A stretch of DNA of 64,000 bases from JBBREP01 sp963716525. GTDB lineage: Bacteria > Actinomycetota > Acidimicrobiia > IMCC26256 > PALSA-610. The stretch spans positions 868,001 through 932,000 of the forward strand of contig OY970315.1 in assembly GCA_963716525.1 (NCBI GenBank). Reading direction: 5' to 3'. Made by a program: the position numbers and the translations under genes. Positions 1 through 8,080 of the stretch are shown piece after piece. Below the pieces are notes generated by a model. That model was given only the letters and a program-made list of their open reading frames with translations. It did not search any database and was not told the origin of the DNA. The first letter of the stretch is position 1. Each line of letters begins with the position of its first letter.

Positions 1-551
1 AACGCCCACCGCCAGGAATAGTCGCTCGTGAGAATGCCGCCCACGTACGGGCCGAGCGCGCCCGCGCCACCCGCCACGGCACCCCACACCGCGAACGCCA
101 TGCCGCGCTCGCGGCCCCGGAACGTCGCCGAGATGATCGACAGCGTGGCGGGCAGCATCATGGCCGCACCGATGCCTTCGAGGAACGACTCGCCGGCGAA
201 GAGCTGCAGCGGCGACTGCGACACCGACGCGATGAACGAGCCCACCGCGAACAGCGTCGCACCGGCGAAGAAGAGCTTCCGGCGGCCGATGATGTCGCCG
301 AATCGGCCGAAGCTGATCAACAGCGACGCGAAGATCAGCGAGTACCCCGAGATCACCCACTGCAGTGACGACACCTGCGTGTGGAACTCGCGGATGATCG
401 TGGGGACCGCCACGTTGAGGATCGTGTTGTCGAGCACGATGATGAACAGCGAGCTCGACAAGATGACGAGCGCGATCCATCGCTTCGGGTCGGCCGGGCC
501 GGCCGGGGCGGCCCAACCTGCCGGCGCGGTCGGAGCTGGTGTAGTGGTCAT
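1..551 (-). CDS. MFS transporter, DHA2-type (partial)
   Basis: N-terminal 183 codons of a major facilitator superfamily drug/proton antiporter, running off the left edge. After a short Pro/Ala-rich tail come TM1 (ALVILSSSLFIIVLDNTILN), a WVISGYSLIFA helix, the loop 2-3 motif GRFGDIIGRRK and a GAVAGGAGALGP motif-C-like helix, all typical of the 14-TM EmrB/QacA (DHA2) group. Such proteins sit in the inner membrane and export drugs or other small molecules; the substrate cannot be read from sequence. The ATG at 551 is the first start before the membrane domain. The 123 bp between it and the MMPL gene hold no other gene. Confidence 0.85.
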   Translation of the reverse strand, partial: MTTTPAPTAPAGWAAPAGPADPKRWIALVILSSSLFIIVLDNTILNVAVPTIIREFHTQVSSLQWVISGYSLIFASLLISFGRFGDIIGRRKLFFAGATLFAVGSFIASVSQSPLQLFAGESFLEGIGAAMMLPATLSIISATFRGRERGMAFAVWGAVAGGAGALGPYVGGILTSDYSWRWA

Positions 552-674
552 GAGGTGCGCAGGGCTATCCGATCGCGGCGGCTGACGTTGCATCGCCCGC
601 GACGCGTCGGGTCGACTCCCGCCGAAGCTAACGGCAGGTCCTGAGAGGCACCGATCTTTGTTTGCTCAACCGGG

Positions 675-2868
675 TCAATGCCGGAAGCGCACGTGGGGAA
701 GCACCCGGTCGAGCCAGCGTGGGAGGTACCAGTTGCGGTCGTCGAGCAGGGCCATCGTCGCGGGCACGAGCAGCATGCGGACGACGGTGGCGTCGAGCAG
801 CACTGCGAGCGCGAGCGTGATGCCCAGCTCGGTGGGCGGTATCGGCCCGGTGATGCCGAACGCGATGAACACCACGATCATGATCGCGGCCGCGCTCGTG
901 ATCGGCCGCCCGGTACGGGCGATGCCGTCGGTGATCGCCTGCCTGGTGTTGCCGGTGGCCTCGTAGCGTTCACGGATCGCCGCGAGCAGGAACAACTGGT
1001 AGTCCATCGACAGGCCGAAGAGCAGCGCGAAGAAGAACAGCGGCGCCCAGGCATCGACGAACTGCTGATGTTCGATGCCGAGTAAGCCGGCACCGACGCC
1101 ATGCTGGAACACGAGCGTGGCGAGCCCGAACGCCGCGCCGACCGTTAGCAGGTTCATGAGCACCGACTTGAGCGCCACGAGCGGGCTGCGGAACACCACG
1201 AGCAACAACACGAAGGCAACGATGAGGATGAGTCCGATGGCGTACGGAGCGCCGCCGACGAGCGCGGCGGTCAGGTCGGCGTTCTGCGCGGCGGGGCCGC
1301 CGACCATTGCCGCCGGCGCCGCCACATGCAACGTGCCGCGGAGCTGGTGGACGAGGCTCGCGGTGCGGGAGCTGTCGACGGCCGTGGACCCGGTGACCCG
1401 GACGACGACGCGGCCTGTGACCGCCGGCGGGGTCACCACACGGGCGTCGACCACGCCGCTCGTCGCCGACGCCAGCTGCACGACGCGGCGGCGTGTCCGC
1501 TGCAGGCGTGGTGATGAACGCGGGCGCCGCGGCACCCGGCCCGAACGCGGAGGTGAGCATGTCGTAGCCGTCACGGCTGCTGTGACCGGTGTCCACCACT
1601 CGTGCCCCGGGCATGCCGAGGTGCATCCCCAACGCGGGGATGGCGAGGCCCCCGAGCAGCATCAGGCCGGCGGCGAGCGTCAGGCCCGGACGGCGGAGCG
1701 AGGCCCGCGTCCAGCGGGCCCATCGACCCTCGGCCTCGACGTCCTTGTCCGGCTGGCCCTTCTTGACCAGCACGCGGTCACCGAGGGCGACGAGCATCGC
1801 CGGCAGCAACGTGAGCGCGGCTGCGGCAACCGCGACAACGGACAGGATCATCCCGAGTGCCATCGACCGGAACACCATGACCGGCACCACGAAGACCGCG
1901 GCGAGCGACAGCACGACCGTGAGCGCGGAGAGGAAGACGGCCTTGCCCGCGGTCGCCAGCGTGTTCTGGATCGCATCGTGCGCGTCGTGGCCCTCGGCGC
2001 GTTCCTCGCGGTAGCGGCTGACGATGAACAGGCTGTAGTCGATGCCGACCGCCAGGCCGATCATCATCGAGAAGTTCATCGACCACACCGACATCGGCGT
2101 GATCCACGAGAGCACGTGCAGCGTGGCGAAGCCCACTGCGATGCCCGACAGCGCGAGCACGAGCGGGATGCCGGCCGCGATCATGGCGCCGAAGGCGACG
2201 AACAGCAGGATGAGGCTCGGCAGGCCGCTGAGCAGCTCGGCCTTGTGCAACGCCTGCTCGTTGATCTTGTTGAAGTCGCTCCACACCGGCCACTCGCCGG
2301 TCACCGCGGCCTTCGCGCCGGGCGCGAGGTGCAGCCCCCCGACGTAGCGCTCGAGCTCACCGGCTGCTTCGGGACGGCTGGCATCGGTCGTCACGTGCTG
2401 CGCGACGGGAACGATCGCGGTGCGACCGTCACGCGAGATCAGCCCGGCGCTCTGCGGGAGCTGCAGCGGGTCCGCGACGCTCGTGGCCCGCGGTGCCTGT
2501 TGCAGCTGCGCGACGAGGGACCTGAGACCGCCCGGGCTCGCGGCGATCGGCAACGGCTGGTGGTAGACGACCACCGGATTCTCGGCACCGAGCGCGGGAA
2601 AGTCGCGGCGCAGCTCGTCGCGCACCTTCTGCGCGGTCGAGCCCTGGGCCTCCCACCCGGCGCCCGAGAGGGCGCCGGTCAGCGTGACGGCGAGCGGCGC
2701 CGCGACGAGCACCACGAGCAACCAGACGGTCATGACAAGACGGCGGCGCCGGGACGAGAAGCCCGCGATGCGCCCCAACAGCCGGTGCTGGCGGTGGGCC
2801 TGCTCCGGCTCGGCGCTGGTCTCGACCGCGCGGGCAGCCGCCGGTGCACCGTCCATTGTCTCGACCAT
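675..2868 (-). CDS. MMPL family RND transporter, frameshifted
   Basis: Inner-membrane RND-type transporter of the MMPL family (lipid or hydrophobic compound export), about 730 residues when restored. The N-terminal half has TM1, a large extracytoplasmic domain and a helix bundle with the motif GLAVGIDYSLFIVSRYREE. The second half repeats this as GLSMDYQLFLLAAIRERYE, in another frame. The shift lies near 1488-1500 in a CCGCCG run, where DTPPR should continue as RVVQLASATSGVV. The ATG at 2868 has GAGGAGG just upstream. The divergent neighbour is a CstR-like repressor, and two operator-like palindromes lie between them, so repressor control is likely. The frame loss may be a sequencing indel. 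Confidence 0.85.
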
Positions 2869-2883
2869 CGCGCCGACCTCCTC

Positions 2884-2899
2884 ATACCCCATGGGGTAT
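2884..2899. promoter_or_regulatory. CsoR/CstR-type operator 1
   Basis: Perfect 16-bp palindrome ATACCCCATGGGGTAT in the 82-bp gap between the divergent MMPL and repressor genes. The G/C-tract palindrome flanked by AT is the classic operator form of the CsoR/RcnR/CstR family. It lies 15 bp upstream of the MMPL start and covers its probable Shine-Dalgarno/leader region. Confidence 0.75.
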
Positions 2900-2906
2900 G
2901 TACCAT

Positions 2907-2922
2907 ATACCAGGAGGGGTAT
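2907..2922. promoter_or_regulatory. CsoR/CstR-type operator 2 (imperfect)
   Basis: ATACCAGGAGGGGTAT, an imperfect version of the adjacent palindrome with intact ATACC/GGGTAT ends, 28 bp upstream of the repressor start. Its centre is 23 bp from that of the first site, so two repressor tetramers could bind side by side and give autoregulation. This is inference from spacing. Confidence 0.5.
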
Positions 2923-2950
2923 ACTCGCAAGCCGAGAGAACGGAGCGATC

Positions 2951-3220
2951 GTGGAACTTCCCGAGGAGGTCGTCGACGAGGTGCGCAAGCGACTGCGGCG
3001 CGCCGCCGGACAGGTGAACGCGGTGGAGCGGATGCTCGCCGAGGGCGAGGACTGCCGCCAGGTCGTCACGCAGCTGTCCGCGGCCACCAAGGCGCTCGAG
3101 CAGGCCGGGTTCCGCCTGGTCGCGGCGGGCCTCACCTACTGCCTCGACGACCCGAAGCGCGCCGAAGCCGAGGGCTACCCGATCGAGACGATCGAGCGCA
3201 TGTTCATGAAGCTCGCCTGA
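2951..3220 (+). CDS. CsoR-family repressor, CstR-like persulfide sensor
   Basis: An 89-residue all-helical DUF156 protein. The GTG start at 2951 gives the usual family length; longer ORF versions run across the operators. Copper-sensing CsoR proteins coordinate Cu(I) with a Cys-His-Cys set (C36, H61, C65 in M. tuberculosis). Here C35 and C64 are kept, but the His position is Gly60 (AAGLTYC). A Cys pair without the His is the pattern of CstR-type sensors, which form di- or polysulfide links on exposure to reactive sulfur. The matching palindrome upstream of the rhodanese-dioxygenase gene at 13.6 kb supports a sulfide-stress role. A non-copper metal sensor is the main alternative. Confidence 0.75.
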   Translation: MELPEEVVDEVRKRLRRAAGQVNAVERMLAEGEDCRQVVTQLSAATKALEQAGFRLVAAGLTYCLDDPKRAEAEGYPIETIERMFMKLA

Positions 3221-3250
3221 CGCGCGGCGGCCGCGTGTGACGTCCCGCGA

Positions 3251-3877
3251 TCAGATCGCGCCCGGCGTCGGGTCGACGCCGAGACTCGTGAGGAGCTCGC
3301 CGACCCGCTTGCGGATCTCGTCGCGGATCGGCCGCACCGCGTCCACGCCCTTCCCGGCCGGGTCGTCGAGCTGCCAGTCCTCGTAGCGCGTACCCGGGTA
3401 GTAGGGACACTCGTCGCCGCAGCCCATCGTGACCACCACGTCGGCGGCGCGCAGGATCTCGTCGGTCCACGGCTTGGGGAACTCGCCGGTGATGTCGATC
3501 CCGACCTCACGCATGGCTTCGACAGCCGCCGGATTGATCTCGGTGCCGGGCTCCGAACCGCCCGACCACGCGACGGCGCGGCCATCGGCGAAGTGCTTGA
3601 ACCAGCCGAGCGCCATCTGCGAACGGCCCGCGTTGTGAATGCAGAGGAAGAGCACCGCCGGACCACGTGCTGCATCGGTGCCGTCGAGCTGCGCGAGCGC
3701 CTGGAGGCGCTGGCGGGCGAATCGTTCGGCGAGCAGCCCGAGGAAGGTGGGCGTGCGGGCCTCGCGCGCGAGCTCGTGATAGCTCGCCTCCACGAACCCT
3801 CTGACGGTGCTCTCGTCGAAGGCGCGGTCGAACTCCTTGGTGAGTCTGTCGACGATCGGATCGATGACATCGTCCAC
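3251..3877 (-). CDS. arsC: Arsenate reductase (LMW-PTP type) with N-terminal helical domain
   Basis: 208 residues. The first ~70 form a charged helical domain (FLGLLAERFARQRLQ) found on many actinobacterial ArsC proteins. The rest is a low-molecular-weight phosphatase fold with the P-loop FLCIHNAGRSQMA (Cys79, C-x5-R) and downstream Cys residues in TMGCGDECPYY that can form the thiol relay. It reduces arsenate to arsenite in the cytoplasm. The GTG start has AAAGG eight bases upstream. It is the last gene of arsI-aquaporin-arsC, 17 bp after the aquaporin. Its product arsenite would leave through that channel. Confidence 0.88.
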   Translation of the reverse strand: MDDVIDPIVDRLTKEFDRAFDESTVRGFVEASYHELAREARTPTFLGLLAERFARQRLQALAQLDGTDAARGPAVLFLCIHNAGRSQMALGWFKHFADGRAVAWSGGSEPGTEINPAAVEAMREVGIDITGEFPKPWTDEILRAADVVVTMGCGDECPYYPGTRYEDWQLDDPAGKGVDAVRPIRDEIRKRVGELLTSLGVDPTPGAI

Positions 3878-3894
3878 GGCACAGCCTTTCAGCG

Positions 3895-4554
3895 TCAGGA
3901 AGCGGCTTGCGGTTCGTGCGGCACCACGATGTCGTCGACGACGGCGTCGGGGTGCAGGAACTTCGTGAGCGCGACGGCCACGAGCGCGCCCACGATCTGG
4001 AACACGACGAACGCGGGCACCGACGAGGGCTTGATCCCGGCGAACGTGTTGCTGAGCATGCGCGCGATCGTGACCGCGGGGTTGGCAAACGAGGTGGACG
4101 AGGTGAACCAGTACGCCGACGCGATGTAGCTGCCCACGGCGAAGGGAGCGAGCAGCTCGCGGCCCGAGCGCACGACGCCGAAGATGACCATCAGCAAGCC
4201 GAACGTCGCCACCACCTCACCGAGCCAGATGCCGCCCGACGACCGCACATGCTCCGACAGGTTGATCGCGCGCAGGTCGAACATCAGGTTGGCGACGATC
4301 GCGCCGGCGCAACCTCCCACGACCTGCGCGACGACGTACACGGTCGCGACCGTGGTACTCATCCCGCCGAGGAGGCGGTCGGCCAGCGTGACCACCGGGT
4401 TGAAGTGGGCACCCGACACGGGCCCGAAGGCCAGGATCAGCGCGATGAGGCCCGCGCCGGTCGCGACCGAGTTCTCGAGCAGCTCGAGACCGCCGTCGTT
4501 CGGTGACAACCGCTGCGCGTAGATCCCCGACCCGACGACGATCGCAACGAGCAT
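3895..4554 (-). CDS. MIP-family channel, probable arsenite aquaglyceroporin; 5' end frameshifted
   Basis: Six-TM aquaporin-type protein with both pore loops: HFNPV (first NPA box) and FANPAVT (second). In an ars operon such channels let arsenite exit by diffusion. The annotated ATG at 4554 cuts TM1 short. In-frame codons upstream read ATAEAVGTA, the normal start of TM1, back to a stop. A GTG at 4604 begins VGRKLAR in another frame, one base after the arsI stop. The natural start is probably that GTG, with a single-base indel in the GCGCGCGGGC run near 4580-4590. Confidence 0.8.
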   Translation of the reverse strand: MLVAIVVGSGIYAQRLSPNDGGLELLENSVATGAGLIALILAFGPVSGAHFNPVVTLADRLLGGMSTTVATVYVVAQVVGGCAGAIVANLMFDLRAINLSEHVRSSGGIWLGEVVATFGLLMVIFGVVRSGRELLAPFAVGSYIASAYWFTSSTSFANPAVTIARMLSNTFAGIKPSSVPAFVVFQIVGALVAVALTKFLHPDAVVDDIVVPHEPQAAS

Positions 4555-4605
4555 CGCGGTACCGACGGCCTCGGCCGTCGCCCGCGCGCGAGCTTGCGAC
4601 CCACC

Positions 4606-5061
4606 TCAGCAACAGCGCGCCGCCGACTCGGGCGCGCTCCCGCAGCACAGCGGGTCGCCGCCCGGCTCGACGGTGCGCAGCTCGCCTGGAGCGTGCTCGA
4701 CGTCGGCGAGCACGGTGTAGATCTCCCACGGCTCGCCGTCGGGCGCGTCGACCCACACCTTGTCCTGGCGTGCGTAGCAGCACTCGACCTCGTCCTCGGT
4801 CGCGCACGCAAGGCCCGCTCGGCTGAGGCGGGACCGGGCATCGTGCACGTCGGTGGAGGAGCCCACCTCGACGCCGAGGTGGTTCAGGGTGCCGGGTTGG
4901 CCCCCGCCCTCGATCAGCACGAGCTTGAGCGGCGGCTCCGCGATCGCGAAGTTCGCGTAGCCGGGCCGCCGCTTGGCCGGTTCCGCGCCGAACAGCCTCG
5001 AGTAGAACGCGATCGCCGCCTCGAGGTCCGACACGTTGAGCGCGAGCTGCACACGATTCAT
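4606..5061 (-). CDS. arsI: ArsI/CadI-type heavy-metal resistance dioxygenase
   Basis: 151-residue single-unit vicinal-oxygen-chelate (glyoxalase-fold) protein. The N-terminal LALNVSDLEAAIAFYSRLFG, the TLNHLGVEV segment, the CCYARQDK thiol pair and the Glu in EPWEIYTVL match ArsI C-As lyases and CadI proteins. ArsI cleaves methyl groups from trivalent organoarsenicals. The C-terminus ends with further Cys pairs (LCCGS, ARCC). The ATG at 5061 is preceded by AGGGAG at a good distance; TTG at 5070 is less likely. First gene of the leftward ars operon, divergent from arsR. Confidence 0.85.
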   Translation of the reverse strand: MNRVQLALNVSDLEAAIAFYSRLFGAEPAKRRPGYANFAIAEPPLKLVLIEGGGQPGTLNHLGVEVGSSTDVHDARSRLSRAGLACATEDEVECCYARQDKVWVDAPDGEPWEIYTVLADVEHAPGELRTVEPGGDPLCCGSAPESAARCC

Positions 5062-5078
5062 CGTCACCAACTCCCTAG

Positions 5079-5108
5079 TAGATTGATGAGCGTCGATTGG
5101 ACAATCTA
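5079..5108. promoter_or_regulatory. Inverted repeat in ars divergent promoter
   Basis: TAGATTG (5079-5085) and CAATCTA (5102-5108) form a perfect 7-bp inverted repeat. Inside it GATTG-GA-CAATC (5095-5106) is a second, compact one. It sits between arsI and arsR, close to arsI, and is a candidate operator for the leftward genes. Confidence 0.45.
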
Positions 5109-5114
5109 CGGGTC

Positions 5115-5134
5115 ATATCGACAGTTGTCAATAT
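5115..5134. promoter_or_regulatory. Candidate ArsR operator
   Basis: ATATCGACAGTTGTCAATAT: ATAT-n-GACA-nn-TGTC-n-ATAT, a near-perfect 20-bp palindrome 15 bp upstream of the arsR start. AT-rich imperfect dyads of this size at the arsR start are the usual ArsR/SmtB binding sites, so autoregulation is expected. Confidence 0.55.
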
Positions 5135-5149
5135 ATTCGGAGGCTCCCG

Positions 5150-5476
5150 GTGCCGGCGACGCGCAAGAAGACGGTCGGATGCTGCGGCTCGGTGCTCGCC
5201 GAACCGCTCTCGGAGCGCGACGCTGGCGAGCTGGCCGGGGCCTTCGCCGCGCTCGCCGACCCGGTTCGGCTGCGCCTGTTGAGCATCATCGCGTCGAGCG
5301 ACGAAGTGTGCTCCTGCGACCTCGAGGCGCCGCTCGGGCGCTCGCAACCCACCGTGAGTCACCACACGAAGGCGCTCGTGGAAGCCGGCCTGATCGTGGG
5401 CGACAAGCGCGGCCGGTGGATGTGGTGGCGCGTCGTGCCGGAGCGCGTGGGCGCGTTGCGCGACGCGCTCTCGTAG
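5150..5476 (+). CDS. arsR: ArsR-family arsenic-responsive repressor
   Basis: 108-residue winged-helix repressor. The core LADPVRLRLLSIIASSDEV, the CSCDL segment in helix 3 (Cys pair typical of arsenite sensing) and the recognition helix SQPTVSHHTKALVEAGLI are clear. Another Cys pair lies near the N-terminus (GCCGS) and may add a third thiolate. GTG at 5150 has GGAGG seven bases upstream. It diverges from arsI-aquaporin-arsC and most likely represses both directions until As(III) or Sb(III) binds. Confidence 0.88.
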   Translation: MPATRKKTVGCCGSVLAEPLSERDAGELAGAFAALADPVRLRLLSIIASSDEVCSCDLEAPLGRSQPTVSHHTKALVEAGLIVGDKRGRWMWWRVVPERVGALRDALS

Positions 5477-5519
5477 CCGGCGCCGGCGCCGCCCACGACC
5501 AGGCCGCGCGCCGCAAGGG

Positions 5520-6113
5520 TCAGCCGGTTTCGGCGCCCTGCACCGCCGGGCGCATCGGCCGCGCCGGGCGCTTGGGTCGCGACGGCGCCGCCACACGGAA
5601 CGTGAGCAGGAACACGATCGGCCCGAGCGCGAAGAATGCGATCCACTGCAGCGCGCGATTGTGCCGATCAGTTCCCGCAAGAAGGCCGTGCACCGTCGCC
5701 GCGCCGAGCATCGGCACGCTGAGCACGTGAACCCGGTGCCACAGCTTTCTCGGCAGCCTCCGCATCACCCATGACGTCAGCTGGATCGCCACGAGCACAT
5801 ACGTGCTCACGATGCCCCAGGCAACCGCGTGCGGGCGCCAGGTGGACGCGAACGGCACGAACAACTCCTTCGCGCCGAAGTGCACGTACGAATCGGCCCA
5901 GACCGCGCCGACATGTACCGAGACGAGCACGATGGTGATCGTGCCGAGGTGACGGTGCAGATCCAGGATCCAGGCCGGTAGGCCACGGCGCCGCACCAGG
6001 CGGGTCGACGCGAGCAGCCCCCACGCGACCGCGGCCGCGATAGCTACCCATGCGACGATCCCAGCCGAGCGCGAGAGCCACCACCACAGCCGGCTATCCA
6101 CGGCGGCCGTCAT
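5520..6113 (-). CDS. Ferric-reductase-like transmembrane heme protein
   Basis: 197 residues with about five to six TM helices and the His pattern of the ferric reductase-like/MsrQ/YedZ group: LDLHRHLG and VSVHVGAVW on one helix pair, LWHRVHVL and AATVHG on the next. These can ligate b-type hemes that carry electrons across the membrane. The C-terminus is a basic Pro/Arg tail. Its ATG overlaps the apbE stop (ATGA), so the two are translationally coupled. With ApbE beside it, it probably belongs to a flavin/heme electron-transfer system. No cytoplasmic NAD(P)H or FAD domain is fused. Confidence 0.72.
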   Translation of the reverse strand: MTAAVDSRLWWWLSRSAGIVAWVAIAAAVAWGLLASTRLVRRRGLPAWILDLHRHLGTITIVLVSVHVGAVWADSYVHFGAKELFVPFASTWRPHAVAWGIVSTYVLVAIQLTSWVMRRLPRKLWHRVHVLSVPMLGAATVHGLLAGTDRHNRALQWIAFFALGPIVFLLTFRVAAPSRPKRPARPMRPAVQGAETG

Positions 6114-7042
6114 CGCCGCGTCCAGCGGGTCGACTCGTACCGCTCGCCGTCGTCACCGACGACGACTCCGGCCACCCCGAGCCGTTCGAGCAGCATGAGG
6201 CCGTCATCCACGCCGGCGACGAGCGCCGCCTTGGCGACGCCTTCGGCCCACCATGCGTCGTCGCCTTCGGCGATGACCGCGGTGACGCCGCGGTCGGCGG
6301 GCGTACCCGTGGCCGGATCGATGATGTGGTGCAGCTCGCGGTCACCTCGCCGCCACCGCCGGTACCGCGTCGTGCTCGTGACGATCGCGCCGTCGACGAT
6401 CGTCCGGCTGCACAGCGCACGCGACTCGTCGAACGGGTCCTCGACTTCGATGGTCCATCCGTATGTCCGGCCTCGCCGCCCGGCGACCCTGACGTCACCG
6501 CCCATCGCGACGCATGCGCCGTGCGCGCCGCGCTCGACGAGACCGGTGACGACGATGTCGGCAGCCAGGCCCTTCCCCACGCCACCAAGATCGAGCGCGA
6601 CACCATCGGGGACGCTCACCGTGCACTCGGAGCGATCGATGCGGATACCGTCGCAGCCCGGCGCCGCGACGGAGGTCGCGGTGAGCGCCGGCCCGTCGGG
6701 CGCGACCGAACTGAACGTGCGGTCGTATCCGTTCGCCTCGAGCGCGCGCCGCACCGTGGGGTCGAACCGGCCGTGCGTCACGTACCAGAGTGAGACGGCG
6801 CGCCCCACTGCTTCGACGGTCTCGGGGGCTACGGCAACCGGGCCGGTGCCGGCACCGCGCTCGAGCCGGGCGACGTCGCTGCCGGCGAGGAAACGGCTCC
6901 AACGTCGTTCGAGCGCGGCCACCCGTTCGACGGCCCACTCGAGCAGGTGTGACGCATCCTCGCCCATGACCATCAGCTCCGCCGTCGAGCCCATCGCCGG
7001 GACGTCGCGCACGAGCCACGGCACCGTGCCGGTCACGGACAT
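6110..7042 (-). CDS. apbE: FAD:protein FMN transferase (ApbE family)
   Basis: 310 residues. ApbE enzymes covalently attach FMN from FAD to a Thr/Ser of an FMN-binding target outside the membrane. Seen here: AMGSTAELMV near the N-terminus, ALDLGGVGKGLAADIV (flavin-binding core), CVAMGGDVRVAG, and HHIIDPATGTPADRG with the Mg-binding Asp/Thr region. The ATG at 7042 is favoured over GTG at 7057 because AAGGGC precedes it. It overlaps the Pro-rich protein upstream by 10 bp and the heme protein downstream by 4 bp. No obvious FMN-acceptor motif (D/S-G-A-T/S) was seen in the neighbouring proteins. Confidence 0.88.
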   Translation of the reverse strand: MSVTGTVPWLVRDVPAMGSTAELMVMGEDASHLLEWAVERVAALERRWSRFLAGSDVARLERGAGTGPVAVAPETVEAVGRAVSLWYVTHGRFDPTVRRALEANGYDRTFSSVAPDGPALTATSVAAPGCDGIRIDRSECTVSVPDGVALDLGGVGKGLAADIVVTGLVERGAHGACVAMGGDVRVAGRRGRTYGWTIEVEDPFDESRALCSRTIVDGAIVTSTTRYRRWRRGDRELHHIIDPATGTPADRGVTAVIAEGDDAWWAEGVAKAALVAGVDDGLMLLERLGVAGVVVGDDGERYESTRWTRR

Positions 7043-7473
7043 TTCGAGCCCTTGCACGTGGGTGGCGGCGGTGGCGCGGGCGCGGGCGCCGGCGGGGGGC
7101 TCGGTGGCGGCGCGGCGACCGGCGCGGGCCCGCCGCCGGCCGGCGCCGGTGCCGGTGCCGGCGCGGGCGAGGCGGGCGCGGGCGACCAGCCGCGAGCGGC
7201 GCCGCCCGCGGCGCCGCTGCGACGGGTCGCGGTACTGCTCACCGGGGGATCGACGACCACGACGACGCGATGCACCACATGCCACACCACAGTCGTGGGC
7301 GTCGTCGCCGGCGCGACCGGCGCGCGCGTCGCGACGCGCGCCGCGGGCTTCGGGTTCGAGAACGTCGGTGCCGCGTGCGCACCGATCACACCGACGATAC
7401 CGAGCACGGCAGACGCGCTCGCGCCGGTTGCCGCGACGCGTGCGCCGGCCGCGGCATGCCGCTTCCGCCTCAA
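7033..7473 (-). CDS. Pro/Ala-rich exported or anchored protein with C-terminal Cys pair
   Basis: 146 residues, function not recognised. A basic start (RRKRH) is followed by one hydrophobic helix (ASASAVLGIVGVIGAHA), then a low-complexity Pro/Ala/Gly region and a C-terminal CKGSKCP. The TTG start at 7473 overlaps the stop of the gene before (TTGA) and has GAGGTGG upstream. Low-complexity Pro stretches often span the cell wall. The two Cys residues could bind heme, metal or form a disulfide. The tight overlap with apbE suggests the same redox system. Confidence 0.6.
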   Translation of the reverse strand: MRRKRHAAAGARVAATGASASAVLGIVGVIGAHAAPTFSNPKPAARVATRAPVAPATTPTTVVWHVVHRVVVVVDPPVSSTATRRSGAAGGAARGWSPAPASPAPAPAPAPAGGGPAPVAAPPPSPPPAPAPAPPPPPTCKGSKCP

Positions 7474-7928
7474 TGGTCCACCTCCCCGTGCGGGTGCGGC
7501 GCGGCACCTTCGCGCGAGCCATCGTGACCTTCGTCGTCGTGCCGATCATGCCCGTCACGGGGCGCGCTCGCCGCGACGGGCGGCGCAGCCGTCGGGAGTG
7601 GTGCAGCCGTGTCGGCGGCAACCGCGCGGGGCGCCGCGGCGCGCACCGATTGCGGCGCGTACGTATGGACGGTGGGCGCGTACGCCACTGTCGGAGACGG
7701 CCGGTGTACGACGCTCGTGACCACGCGGGTGCGGTCCACTCGGATCGGCTCGACGTGCCGAGGCGCGGTGCGAATTGCCGCGCTCGGCGGTTCGGCGAGG
7801 GCGGCACCGGCCGAGCCGAACCCGAGGACGGGCAGGTGGAACGTCGCCGCCGCGGCGATGGTGCCGGCTGCGGCGACCATCACGACTGATGCGGCGAGCG
7901 CCCGGATCGTTGTCGGCGTGCGCGTCAA
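7470..7928 (-). CDS. Exported protein with His-rich tail, unknown function
   Basis: 152 residues from a TTG at 7928, chosen because AGGAGGT lies six bases upstream; the longer ORF start lacks this. A signal-like helix (IRALAASVVMVAAAGTIAAAA) leads into an Ala/Pro/Arg/Val region and a C-terminal His/Asp tail (DGHDRHDDEGHDG, then HPHGEVDH) that could bind divalent metal. First gene of the four-gene overlapping operon with the Pro-rich protein, apbE and heme protein. The two-component pair just upstream on the same strand may control it. Confidence 0.6.
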   Translation of the reverse strand: MTRTPTTIRALAASVVMVAAAGTIAAAATFHLPVLGFGSAGAALAEPPSAAIRTAPRHVEPIRVDRTRVVTSVVHRPSPTVAYAPTVHTYAPQSVRAAAPRAVAADTAAPLPTAAPPVAASAPRDGHDRHDDEGHDGSREGAAPHPHGEVDH

Positions 7929-8080
7929 GAAAGGACCTCCTGGTCGACGAATGTTCGATGGTGCGACGCAGGCAGTGTCGGATGCGGGCGTTGCGTTGTG
8001 AAGGCGCGCGCGGAGCATTTGCCGCGGACTTGCGGTGGGCATGAGGTTGCGCGCCGTGGACGTGACGCGCGGGCGGTGCG

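Noticed and set aside
1075..3240. Plus-strand 721-codon frame opposite the MMPL gene
   Set aside because: Same-length mirror of the MMPL frame with low-complexity Arg/Glu/His translation; the minus strand has clear transporter motifs.
7052..7720. Plus-strand Gly/Ala-rich frame
   Set aside because: Shadow of the Pro/Ala-rich exported proteins; the minus frames have ribosome sites and form a coupled operon.
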